A stretch of 64,000 nt of DNA from Notamacropus eugenii (Eukaryota > Chordata > Mammalia > Diprotodontia > Macropodidae): positions 392,358,853 to 392,422,852 of the forward strand of contig NC_092872.1 of assembly GCF_028372415.1 (NCBI RefSeq). The letters are read 5' to 3'. The notes under the pieces were generated by a model, which saw only the letters and a program-made list of their open reading frames with translations, had not been told where the DNA came from and did not search any database. Each line of letters starts with the position of its first letter. The stretch's first letter is position 1. Position numbers and translations under genes: made by a program. Shown here piece after piece: positions 1-10,289 of the stretch.

Positions 1-1438
1 TTAGATTTAATCAAAAGATAAAAATATGGAAACCTTGATATATAGCCATAGTAATACTGTTTTACACTATGTAAAAATGACTAGAAAGTTGAAATATTCT
101 ATGGTGTAGGAAATGGTGGACTTAGGAAGATATGGAAAGACTCAGACTTATGAAGAGGTTATCCACTCTCAGAGAAACAGGAGAAATAAATATAATATGG
201 TCTTATATGGATTCATTTAAATGTATATATTTTTATATATGAGTGTGATAGTCAATATAGATATATAGATACATATATATGTGTGCATGTAAGTATTTGT
301 AAGTATGTTTATATGTATGTATATCTTTCTATCCTTGATATCAGATCCAGAAGTGGATCTTCTTCAATGAAGTTACCAAAAAAGCTTGCAGTTTTATATG
401 TAGTTATAGCACAGAGTATCCCTATAATCTCCTTCTAATCAGTTGCTAAGATCCCTTACTGTCTGTGGCTTGAACGTTCCTCAACCTGCGACAACTGTCA
501 TCATCAACACCTTGTTGCATTACTGGTGTTGTAGCTATATGTGTTCTGAACCAGGCTCCATCCCCATCACAAATTTCTCCTTCTAACTTCCTAAGTTACC
601 TTGGTATAAGAGGTATCACATCTCATTGTTTTGTCAAATTTTTGTTGACGTCACTCCGAAGTTTAAATTGAGGAATCATTTAAAAGTTATTTCTAAGGGA
701 ATATTAGAAAAGGTCTGTTGAGTGCTCTCTTCACTCTGCTATCTGGGCTCTCTCCCAAGCAGTCCTATCTTGATTTTTTTGGCAGGCCCATATCATACAC
801 TTGACAGCAATTCCCACTCAAACGTACTTCAAGTTTAAAATTTGATTTTCGTGTTTTTTGGTTTTGTTTAGCATACACACTAATAAAGAAATCTATACAC
901 AGGAAATAATCAAATTATTTTGTTACTCTATCATTAATTAAAACATTTTGTACTTGTTTTGTTTTGTTTTCACTTAGTATACCTGTAGTATTCAACATCT
1001 ATAGATTTGAAAGAGTGTCATCTTCCTCTCTGAAATAATTTATATCCCACCACATTCCAGGCCTGGTGGATAAGAAAGGAAAACACAACTTGAGGATGGA
1101 GTAAATTATCTGAAAACAGTCACCAGTGTTACTGACTTCACATGGTGTGGCATCACATAGATGATTTCATATATGGTCATGGTGGAAATAGGAAAGATTG
1201 AAATTCATAGAATTGGAGGGGGTCAGGAAGGTTCCAGAGGTGAGACAGTAAATATTTATCAACTAACGTTCTGAAAAAATACATCTTGCATTTTGAAATT
1301 TAAACCACATTATTAATTTTTTATCACTTTAAATCTAGACAATAAACAAAGCAATAGATCAACCTCTCATTTTTTATCATTTGCTTATTTTTGAGGTACA
1401 AATGTTCATACTGAAATTTAACGATAATGTAGATGGGT

Positions 1439-1497
<59 letters not shown>

Positions 1498-1920
1498 TGA
1501 TAGAACTGCCCTTTAGGATGATCAGTTTGACAGTTCATTGGAGGATGGAATGCAGTGAGGAGAATCTTAAGGCACAGAAAGTAACTAAAAGGTTTTTGCA
1601 ATTTTCCAAGCATGATGTTATGACGTCCTACACCAGGGTGGTTGCAGTGTTAGAGGAATGAAAGGTAAATAAATAGAGGTGTTATAAGGGTAGAAAAAGA
1701 CAAAACATGTCTTGGGGTGTGAGAAAGTGTCAGCAATTCAGGATGAAACTTAGGTTGCAAGCCTGGGTGACACGAATGATAATGGAAGACAACAACAATA
1801 GGGAAGTTAGGAGAAGAGGAAGCTTTTAGGAAAAAGTGTCCATGAGACATCCTACGAGCAGTTGAAATTGTGAAGCTAGAGGTTAGAGAGAGGTTAAGTG
1901 GAAAAGATGTGGGAAATTTG
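1..1920. other. AT-rich intergenic DNA, no gene seen
   Basis: No conserved open frame, RNA gene or well-preserved mobile element was recognised here. The stretch holds short TATATG/TATGTA tracts near 220-330 and the GT microsatellite listed separately. The open frames across that repeat code only Cys-Val or His-Thr runs and are repeat artefacts. Confidence 0.6.
1443..1494. repeat. (GT)n microsatellite
   Basis: About 26 uninterrupted GT units, seen directly. Alternating purine-pyrimidine DNA of this length can adopt Z-form and is usually length-polymorphic. Confidence 0.97.
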
Positions 1921-1929
1921 GAAGACTAA

Positions 1930-2110
1930 TGCAGTGTTGGTGGAGTTATGAACTGATCCAAACATTCTGGAGAGCAATTTGGAACTATGCCCAAAGGGTA
2001 ACCAAATTGTTCATACCCTTTGATCCAGCAATACCACTACTAGGTCACATCCCAAAGATGTGACCCACATGTATAAATATATGCATATACATATATATGC
2101 ATATATATAT
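1930..2110 (+). mobile_element. L1 fragment, ORF2 C-terminal end
   Basis: The stretch follows the conserved C-terminal part of L1 ORF2: a female-like 'TGTTGGTGGAGTTATGAACTG' block, the 'AGCAATTTGGAACTATGCCC' block and the 'CCAGCAATACCACTACTAGG' block. The same blocks recur on the opposite strand near 41.0 kb and 42.9 kb. The 3'UTR of what is probably the same copy resumes at about 2695-2850, so the 2110-2695 interval looks like expanded simple repeat plus inserted sequence. Confidence 0.75.
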
Positions 2111-2694
2111 ATACATATATGTATATATATACACATATATGCATATACATACTTATCAGCTTTTTTCTTTTTTTCATTTCTATTAGTATATTTTAAATTT
2201 AAATACACAATAGGAAAAAGAAATATATTACAAATTTAAATAGAAAATATTAAAAGAAAAGAAAAAGCATTGCTGTGTGCATAACAGAATATGAGAGGAT
2301 ACAAAATATTCCACAACAAATTTCCACTTCAAGAAAGCCTCTATAAAAAAATACTGTCTCTTTTCTTCAGAGCTGTCCATCTTTTCTTTGCTTCCTTGTA
2401 AGTTTTCTTTTGTTCTCTGCACTTTTTTCTTTGTTCTTTTTGGCCCCCTTCCTCCTTCCACACCCACAATAAGACAAAAATTAAGCATAGATATGTTCAA
2501 GTATATACAAATATATGCGTAAATATACACTTATACATAATATAATTGCATGGTTATATGTAATATATACTTATAAACATGTAAATATATGCACATATGC
2601 ATGTATACACACACACACACATATATATATATATATGCAAGCATACATGCATATATATACACACATATCCACACAATATATCAACACGTATATG
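2110..2694. repeat. AT/ATGC/CA low-complexity tracts around unclassified sequence
   Basis: Two simple-repeat blocks (about 2060-2155 and 2500-2695; units TATATGCA, CATATA, ACAC) flank roughly 340 bases (2160-2500) of A- and T-rich sequence. That middle part resembles a retroelement 3'UTR but I could not assign it to a family. The open frames here are artefacts of the dinucleotide repeats. Confidence 0.6.
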
Positions 2695-2850
2695 TACAGA
2701 GAAATAAATATGGAGTCTGAATGCAGATCAAAGCATACTATTTTCGGGAATTCTTTTCTTTCTCATGGTTTTTCCCATTTGTTCTGATTTTTCTTTCACA
2801 ATTTAGCTAATGTGGAAATATGTGCAACACAAATGTGCATGTACAACTAA
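2695..2850 (+). mobile_element. L1 3'UTR fragment
   Basis: Carries the block 'TGGAGTCTGAATGCAGATC' and the following 'TTCTGATTTTTCTTTCACAA' and 'CTAATGTGGAAATATGT' blocks. All are seen again in the L1 3' end at 52.5-52.9 kb. It is probably the distal part of the copy that begins at 1930. Confidence 0.7.
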
Positions 2851-2853
2851 GAA

Positions 2854-2944
<91 letters not shown>
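2849..2944. repeat. (GA)n microsatellite
   Basis: About 95 bases of nearly pure GA with one GACA interruption, on the purine strand. A mirror-symmetric homopurine run this long can form intramolecular triplex. Open frames across it encode only Arg-Glu or Leu-Ser repeats. Confidence 0.97.
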
Positions 2945-2947
<3 letters not shown>

Positions 2948-2949
2948 GG

Positions 2950-3775
2950 GACTGGACAAGAAAACATGACAATTATCTGCATGGAGTTGATAATTGAAAA
3001 CACTGGAGCTGATAAGATAACAAAGTAAAAATAATTTAGAGAGTGAGCAGAAGTAGGGAATAATAGATCCTTGGAGGATGACCCATACTTAACAGGCATG
3101 ACATAGGTCAAGATCGAGTCAAGGAGACTGAGACACTATATCTCTGCCTTTGGGAATGACTGAATTAATGAATGAATGAAAATGCATTTATTCGACAGTT
3201 GGGATAAAAATAATGAAACAAGACTTTTCCTGCTCTCAAGGATCTCATCATATTCAAATACAGGGAAGCAACATATATGTGAAGCAATAGATGGCAAGTT
3301 ATATGGAAGGACCCAGTGTTCCTTAACATAGAACAGCAAGGCAGACAGTAAAGCATTTTTAGTATTATTCCCATTGACAGAGGCATATCTGCTTCTGACT
3401 TTAATCCATCTGAAAGTACCAATTATTCAGCACTTTCCCTTTCTTGTTCTTAAGTATCAATGCTGAAGACTGAGCTGAGAAACCTGCCATGGTAGTTTGC
3501 CAGGTCTTATCTCCAGAAATATTACTTCTGTGGATGATGGTTAGGGGCTGGTCTAGAATAAAGGTCTAACAAATATTGCAATTGCAAGGGCTCCTAGGTT
3601 CAAGGTTTAGGGTTGTTGTCAATCTGAAGTGAAATGATGTTAGAGGTAGTAGCAGTGGTTTATCCCAAAAAGTACATGCTGTTTCCTTTCTCTCCTTTAT
3701 GGATCCATGCTGCTTAGTACGAATGTGAATAGCTTTTCTAATCTATTACTTAGCATCTCTTTTACTGCCTTTTCA
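2950..3775. other. Intergenic DNA, no gene seen
   Basis: No coding sequence recognised. Around 3165-3290 there is a run ('GAATGAATGAATG' then 'CATTTATT', 'CTCTCAAGGA') reminiscent of a common old mammalian interspersed repeat in antisense, too decayed to name. Confidence 0.5.
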
Positions 3776-3779
3776 TTGA

Positions 3780-4895
3780 TATCATATCCATTAACTGTGG
3801 GTGTCCTCCAAAACTATTTCCTCTTCTCTTCATCCTCTCTACTTTTCTGCTTGGTAATCTCATTAGCTCCTATAACTTCAATTATCATCTCCATGTAAAA
3901 TCTCAGATCTACTGGTCAAATCTTTACCTCTCCACCATCCTCCACTCTCACACCTTTAAATGAATATTGAACATCTTGAATTGTTAGCTCATAGGCATGT
4001 TCAATTCAATATGTCTAAAACTGAACTCATTCTTCTTTTACCTAAAACTTTCCCCTCTAACTCTCTTCCTGCTATCAAGCAAGTTACTAGTCAGGCAGGT
4101 TTGAAACTTAGGTTATTTTCATCACTCTTTATTCTCTCTCACATCCTAAGTAAAATTGATGGCTAAATTTTGTTTTTCCTACCTTTAAAAAAATCTCATG
4201 CATTTTTCCCCTCTTCCCTCTGATACTGCTAGCACCCTAGTGTAGGCCTCAAGTCCTCTCTAGCTTTTTAACTGGACTCTCTGGACTCTCTCCTCCTTTA
4301 CATCCTCCAAATTCAGCAATCAAAATGATGCTCCTAAAGCACAATTATGATATTTTCACCCCATAACCCTTTTAGTAAACTCCAATGTTTTTCTACTACC
4401 TGCAGGATCAAATAAAATATCCTTCATTTCAAGGACTTCTTAAGCCTATCAAAATCTGGACCTTTCTGCTCTTCCTAATTTTCTTACAATTTAGTTCCCC
4501 CATTCGTATTCTTCAATTCAGTAATACTGACCTTCTTCAGGCTCCTTGCATACAAGACACTCCATTTCTTAACCTGAAGCATTTTAACTGACTGTTTCCC
4601 ATTCCTGAAACTGTTTTGCTCTTTTTCTAACTACTAGCTTCAAGACTCAACTAAGTGATACATATTGATAGAAGCCTTTGCAAAGGGCTTTTTAACCTTA
4701 CTGTGTCCTGAGATTAACCTCCAATTTATTGGGTATTTAACTTTTTCTGTAATTAGTTGTTCACGTAGTAGCCTATCCTGGTGAGGTGACTGTGCAAATC
4801 TTGAGAGTAAAAACAATTTTCCCCCACATCTTTGCATCCCCAGCACTTTGTACAATACGTAACAAATAAGTGCTAAATAAATGCTATTTATTTAG
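3780..4895 (+). mobile_element. L2 (LINE-2) 3' part
   Basis: The segment follows the L2 consensus as I know it, in order. First comes a degenerate reverse-transcriptase tail ('CTTCAATTATCATCTCC', where L2 codes NYHLYADD). Next are 'CAATATGTCTAAAACTGAACTC', 'CCTGCAGGATCAAATAAAATATCC' and 'CATCCCCAGCACTTTGTAC', then the terminal 'AGTGCTAAATAAATGCT'. It is heavily diverged and 5'-truncated. It lies in the same orientation as the keratin pseudogene that follows, but the two are unrelated. Confidence 0.8.
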
Positions 4896-4994
4896 ACTGA
4901 CAGACTGGTAATTCAAGTTAAAGGAATGGCTAATGGGTTAGTTTAGATGAAGTTCAGAGGTGCTTTTATGGAGCAATACAAAATGAGACTAGCT

Positions 4995-6160
4995 AAACTT
5001 CTGAGTGCCTAGTTCCCCACCAGAATCCAGCGGCCCTCCAGAGTCTCAACCTCTAGCCTCCCAGGCTATCACAATGACTTCCTAGAGCTACTGTCAGTCA
5101 TTCTCCACCTCCACCATGGGGCTGGAGAGCAACAACCCTGTACTCTTTGGAAATGATGCATTCTGGGTGCTCAGCATCCATGGAGGTTCAGGAGACCAGG
5201 GATTTTCTGTGTCTCACTTTCACTCCTCAAGTTTGAGTGGGTGCTATGAGGACAGCAGCATTAGTTTCCGCTTAGGTTATAGGGGAGACCACGGGCTTCT
5301 GGTTGGAAAGGAGAAGATCATCATGTAGAACCTCAAGGAATGTCTGACCTCCTACCTGGACAAGTTGCATGCCTTGGAGGAGGCTAACACTGACCTGGAG
5401 GTCAATATCTGGGATTGGTAGCAGGGGCAGGGCCCTAAACACACTCAAGATTATAAAGCCTACAAGAAGACTATGGATGACCTCCAAGATACCATCAATA
5501 ACTCAAAGATTGTTCTGTAAATTGAATGCCTGGATGGCTGCAGATGACTTCAGAATAAAGTTTGCGACTAGGCAGGCTCTGTGTCTCAGTGTGGAGGTTG
5601 ATATCAATGGCCTACACAGAGTGCTAGATGAGTTGAACCTGGTCAGGGCTAACCTGGACTGGCATATTGAAGTCCTGAAGGAAGAGCTAGTCTGGCTCAA
5701 GAAGCATGAAAAGGAAATAAGTACTCTGAGTAGGCAGGTTGGTGACCAGATTAGCATGGAGGTGGACTCAGCACCAGGAATCGACTTGGCCAAAGTCCTG
5801 ACAGATATGAGATGCTAGTATGAGGCCATAGTTGAGAAGAACAGGAATGATGCTGAAGCTTTTTTCACCAGCAAGACAGAGGAATTGAATTGAGAAGTTG
5901 TTTTCCATATGGAACAGGTACAGGCCAGCAGAACTGAAGTCACTAATCTTCTGTGAACCCTTCAGGGACTAGAGATCAAGCTGCAGTCTCAATTCAACAT
6001 GAAAGCTGCTCTAAAAGGGATGTTGGCAGAGACAGAGGCCTGTTGTGGGGCTCACTGGTCACAGATACAGACTCTCATCAGCAATGTTATGGCCCAGTTG
6101 AGTGACCTCCCAGCAGACACAGAACACCAGAACCAGGAAAACCTGCTCTTCATGGATATC
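4995..6160 (+). pseudogene. Processed pseudogene of type I keratin KRT19
   Basis: Intronless, degenerate copy of a type I keratin mRNA. An ATG at 5074 starts MTS and a stop at codon 4; the head contains LSIHGGSG as in KRT19. The rod follows: the helix-initiation region ([14 protein letters not shown], about 5350-5395), ADINGL-like coil 1B near 5600, and the KRT19-typical [25 protein letters not shown] (about 5715-5800). It ends at [11 protein letters not shown], near residue 369 of about 400. No introns remain where keratin genes have several, so it is a retrocopy. In-frame stops lie at 5083, 5326, 5419 and 5518; the frame shifts by one near 5530, and further stops follow at 5816, 5888 and about 5954. 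The 3' end is lost exactly where antisense L1 begins (about 6160), so no poly(A) tail is visible. Inactive. Assignment to KRT19 rather than another type I keratin rests on the head and coil-2 motifs. Confidence 0.9.
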
Positions 6161-8133
6161 ATATTCCAATCACTCCTATCTTTTAATATAGAAGCTGCAA
6201 GGTCCTGTGTGATCCTGACTGTAGTTCTTTCATATTTGAATTGCTTGCAGTATTTTCTCCTTAACTTGATAGTTCAGGAATTTGTCAATGATATTCCTTG
6301 GAATTTTCAATTTGGGATCCTTTGAGGAGGTGATCAGAGGATTCTTTTGATAACTATTTTGCCCTGTGGATCTAAGACCTCAGGGAAGATTTTCTTCATC
6401 ATTTATTGGAAGATATTGTCCAGACTGTTTTTCTTTTATCATGGCTTTCTGGTAGATGAATAATTCTTATATTTTATCTCCTGTATCTATTTTCCAGGTC
6501 ATTTGTTTTTTTCAATGAGATATTTTATATTTTCTTTTGTTTATTTTCATTTTTGGGGTTTAGTTTGAGTGATTTTTGACATCTCATAGAGTCATTAACT
6601 CCTACTTGTCCAATTCTAATTTTTAATAATGTTTTTTCAATTGACTTTTGTACCTCCATTTCAATTTGTCCAATTGTTCCTTTGAAGGAGGTTGTTTTTT
6701 TTTTCCAGTTAGGTTTTGTTCCTCCTTACCCATTTGCCTAATTTTACTTTTAAAGGAGCTGTTCTCTTCAGTGAATTGTTTTTGTTTTTAATTTTCTCAA
6801 TTTTGTTTTTAAAATCATTGACTAATTTTTCTTCTACCTCTCTAATTTGGCTTTTAAAATCCTTCTTGAGCTCTTCCAAGATTGCTTTTTGAACTTGACA
6901 CCAGTTCATATATTCTTTTGGTGGTTTCTGATGTGTATTTTTTGTCAGTGCTATCCTCTTCTGAATTTGTAGTTTGTTCTTCTCTGTCCACGTAGTAAGA
7001 TTCTATGGTCTTTGCTTTTTCTGATTTGCTTCTTGCTCATTGTAATTACCTTTTTCTTGGTTTTTAAAATGAATCTCTGCTTCTGGGGTACAAAGGGCTC
7101 TGTCTCATACTTCTTGTGCTGAGAACTTGAGGCTTTGTGTGTTATGGCCTATGGTCTTTTCAGTTAGAAACTAGAATGCTACAGCTTACCTAGTGCTGAG
7201 CTGACTGGTGTGTGCCAAGGCTGAAGCCAGGTGAAGTCTTTTCAATTTCATCCATGGTTACGCTGAAGCTCACAATATGAGGTGTGGGGGAGGGGTGGTC
7301 TGGCCTTTGGAATTTTCTTCCTCCCCTGAGCTAGAGCACAGGAAAACTCAATGACTGGTGAACCCCTGTTTCCTCTGGTGTATGCCCAATTCCCTTGGCT
7401 GTGCTAAGGCACACCTGGGGTCCTGGTGTTAGCCCTTATGAATTGTACCCTCCTGGGACTCAGGATCACCTCCTGATTTGCTGAGATGGGAATGTCTGGA
7501 ACACTTCCTGTCCTCCACTGGTCCCCTTCAGCCGCAGAAAAAGGTACTCTTCTTGTGAATCTGCCACCCTCCTGAGCTAGAAGACTGCTGTGCCCCTTCT
7601 GCTGATCCCACTATTCCAGCATTTTTCCTGGGGAAATGTTATCTAGGTTTTTCAAGGTCAACAAGGGGAGTAACTTACAGTTACTCTGCCATCTTGGCTC
7701 CTGAGCATTCAAGTAGGTGACTTTCAAATATCTAATCTGTGGACTGATAATCACAGGACTGGCTGGTGATGTTACTGGGGCCCCTACATTTCTCTCCCAC
7801 TCAGTCCTCCTGGATTTCCATCCTGTGCTGATATGTTTGAGAACCTGCACTGCTCTTTCTGCTTCAGTCTTCCCCGTTGGTTTCTGCTGTGCTCTGCTAT
7901 GGTGGAGTCTGAGCTAGTGCAGCCTGTGTGCTCAGCCTTCCCTCAGCTCCATGTAACAGATCTTTTCCTTCAACCTTGTGGGCTCCCATGGACTGGAAAT
8001 GTGCCCCATTCTGTCTCCTAATGGATTCTGCACTTTAAAATTTGATTACATTTTCTTTTTAGAGTTATCCGAAGGAATTTGTTGTAAGGCTCAGGTGAAT
8101 CCATGCTGCTCTCACTCCACCATCTTCGAGATT
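6160..8133 (-). mobile_element. L1 5' half (5'UTR and ORF1)
   Basis: Read on the minus strand this begins at the L1 start ('GAAGATGGTGGAGTGAGAG', about 8130-8112). It continues through a GC-richer 5'UTR (8100 to about 7100) into ORF1. A coiled-coil stretch of ORF1 is open at 6709-6909 (ILEELKKDFKSQIREVEEKL). The copy stops inside the ORF1 C-terminal domain at the antisense of WN.IFQ, at 6160. It keeps the 5' end and lacks the 3' end, the reverse of normal L1 truncation, so the 3' part was probably removed by a later deletion. Confidence 0.85.
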
Positions 8134-8247
8134 TTTTTTTTTTCTGATTGAGAGTAGAGTCATTTTCCTTCTTGAGGAAAGTGCATAAAATAATGAAGAG
8201 AGAAAACTAATTATTTTCTGACATGCTGGTGTTCTTGAGGTAGAAAG
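8134..8247. other. Short unique spacer
   Basis: A T13 run and about 100 bases of unassigned sequence between the L1 5' end and the solo LTR. The 5-bp LTR target duplication GAAAG is at 8243-8247. Confidence 0.6.
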
Positions 8248-8657
8248 TACTCGAGGTCAGGGCCCGAGCCCCTTGGATCCCCCTGACCCATGGGCCTCTA
8301 ATCTGTGGGCCCTGAAGGAAGGAGACTGGAGACAAGATGATCCAGGCAACAACTTTATTCAGCTTAGGGTTAGAGTTTATAAAGGCTGCATCCACCAACC
8401 ACATACATGCTGAGCTCATCCCATTACTTCACCATCTCATAACTATTCCACATTCTTACATCCACAGTAAGGAAGGAAGCTTATCTTGTTCCTGCAGCTA
8501 GTTCCTGGGTTCCCAGGCTCACTTGTAACTTTACTGTACACAACATCAGTTTCCAGGGTCACACAGAGCTTCTGCCAGGGTGTGCATCAGCACCGTTCCC
8601 ATGGGAACAGGCTTTGCCTCTGACTTGCACCCCCTGGGACCCTCTGGGCCCCTTACA
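8248..8657 (-). mobile_element. Solo LTR (endogenous retrovirus), family unnamed
   Basis: A 410-base unit flanked by identical 5-base repeats GAAAG (8243-8247 and 8658-8662). On the minus strand it begins TGTAAGGGGCCC, carries TATAAA (8381-8376) and AATAAA (8359-8354), and has the GC-rich U3 and U5 typical of an LTR. No internal retroviral sequence adjoins it, so it is a solo LTR left by recombination. The 5-base duplication is compatible with several ERV classes. Confidence 0.8.
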
Positions 8658-8662
8658 GAAAG

Positions 8663-9260
8663 AAGTAAGCCAGAGTATTTTTTTCTTGTTCCTATTCATC
8701 AAGCAGCATATGAAAACTCTAAAGATTAAAATGAATTTATAAAATGAGCATTTCAAAAATGGAAATCTGGGGCAATCAGAAACAAAAAATTAAGTCAAGG
8801 TAGGCTCATTGCCCTGAATATTTTTGAGGATTTATATGTGTCTGTGACTAAAATTGGATTTTAAATCTTGTACTAAGTGTTTTTCATTGAAATTCTAAAA
8901 GTACTGTATAGTTTGAATTTAGGGAATCTATAATGAAAAGAGGGCATTGAGATTTTTAATACCAAATTTTCCATAGAAACATGGCATATATCAGAATGAC
9001 ACAGCACCTTTGCTATTCGCTCCATTTCTCACCAATGAAATGAAAAGCCAGTTGGTTATTTTTTAAATACAAAGAGGAAAGGAAAGAAAGAAAAGGGAAA
9101 CAAAAGGTCCTTTTCGGGATTTGAAAGTTAAAACTCCACAGTAAACTCAGGGAAGCAGGGAGGTCCACTTTTGATTTTTTTTTCTTGTTGAGAATTTTCT
9201 TAACTCGTGCTTTTTTCCCCATCTACCATGAATTAAAGTTAGACTTGAACACTCTTTATG
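8663..9260. other. Unique AT-rich DNA, no gene seen
   Basis: No coding potential beyond short chance frames and no recognised repeat. It ends at an AT/GT simple repeat at about 9260-9315. Confidence 0.55.
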
Positions 9261-9261
9261 T

Positions 9262-9262
9262 G

Positions 9263-9314
<52 letters not shown>

Positions 9315-9315
9315 A
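9262..9315. repeat. (TA)n/(TATG)n simple repeat
   Basis: About 50 bases of alternating TA with TATG interruptions, directly abutting the 3' end of the antisense HAL1. It may have grown from that element's A-rich tail. Confidence 0.9.
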
Positions 9316-10245
9316 TTTATTCATTTTTCAATTCTCAACATTCACTTTCACAAAAAATTGAATTCAAAATTTTCTCTCCATCCCCACTGCAGGACAGCAT
9401 GCACCCCATCCATCCCTTCTTCCAGTCCGTCCTCCCCTCTATTACACACCCTTCTTCCATCCTTCTTCCTTTCTATTTTTCTGTAGGGAAAAATAGATTT
9501 CTAAACTCCATTGCTTGAATAACTTAATTTCAAGTTGCATACTAATACAATTTTTAACATTCATTCTTAAAGCTTCAAGTTCCATCTTTTCTCCCTCCCT
9601 CCCTACACACCCTCATTGAGAAAACAAACAATTCAATATAGAAAATTCATGTGTAACAATGCATAACACTTCCATAATAGTTATGATATGAAGGACTAAC
9701 CACAATTCCCTCTGTCCTATCCTGCTCTCCATTTATTCCATTCTCTCCTTTGACTTGTCCTCCTACAATAGTGTTTCCTTCTGATTATCCTTTTCCCCAA
9801 TTTGCTGTTCCTTCTATTATCTCCCCTTTCCTATCCCCTTCCCCTTTGCCTTCTGGCAGGGTAAAGTAGATTTCCATATACAACTGAGTGTGTGTTATTC
9901 CCTTCTTAAGGCAAATCCCATGAGAGTAAGGCTCAATTGTTTCCTTCCATTCCCCCCTTCTTCCCGTCCATTGTAAGGGCTCTTTCTTCCCTCTTTTATG
10001 TGAGATGATTTGCTACATTCTACCTCTCCCTTTCTCTTACTCCTAGTACATTACATTACATTCAACAGTAACTTTCATTCTTTTAGGTATTCTCCCTTCA
10101 TATTCAGCTCACCCTGTGCCCTCTGTCCATGTATGTATGAATGCATACACGTATATTCATATATATATATACATATGTGTACACACATACAAACACATGT
10201 ATATGCACATATGTACACAAATATACATATATACCTGCACCCGTG

Positions 10246-10289
<44 letters not shown>

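Noticed and set aside
1377-1661. Overlapping open frames on both strands with His-Thr or Cys-Val runs
   Set aside because: They are translations of the GT microsatellite and have no other support.
2803-3111. Arg-Glu and Leu-Ser repeat proteins on the two strands
   Set aside because: Artefacts of the GA repeat.
5369-5818. A 149-codon open frame as a possible novel gene
   Set aside because: It is one frame of the KRT19 retrocopy between frame breaks; flanking frames carry the rest of the keratin.
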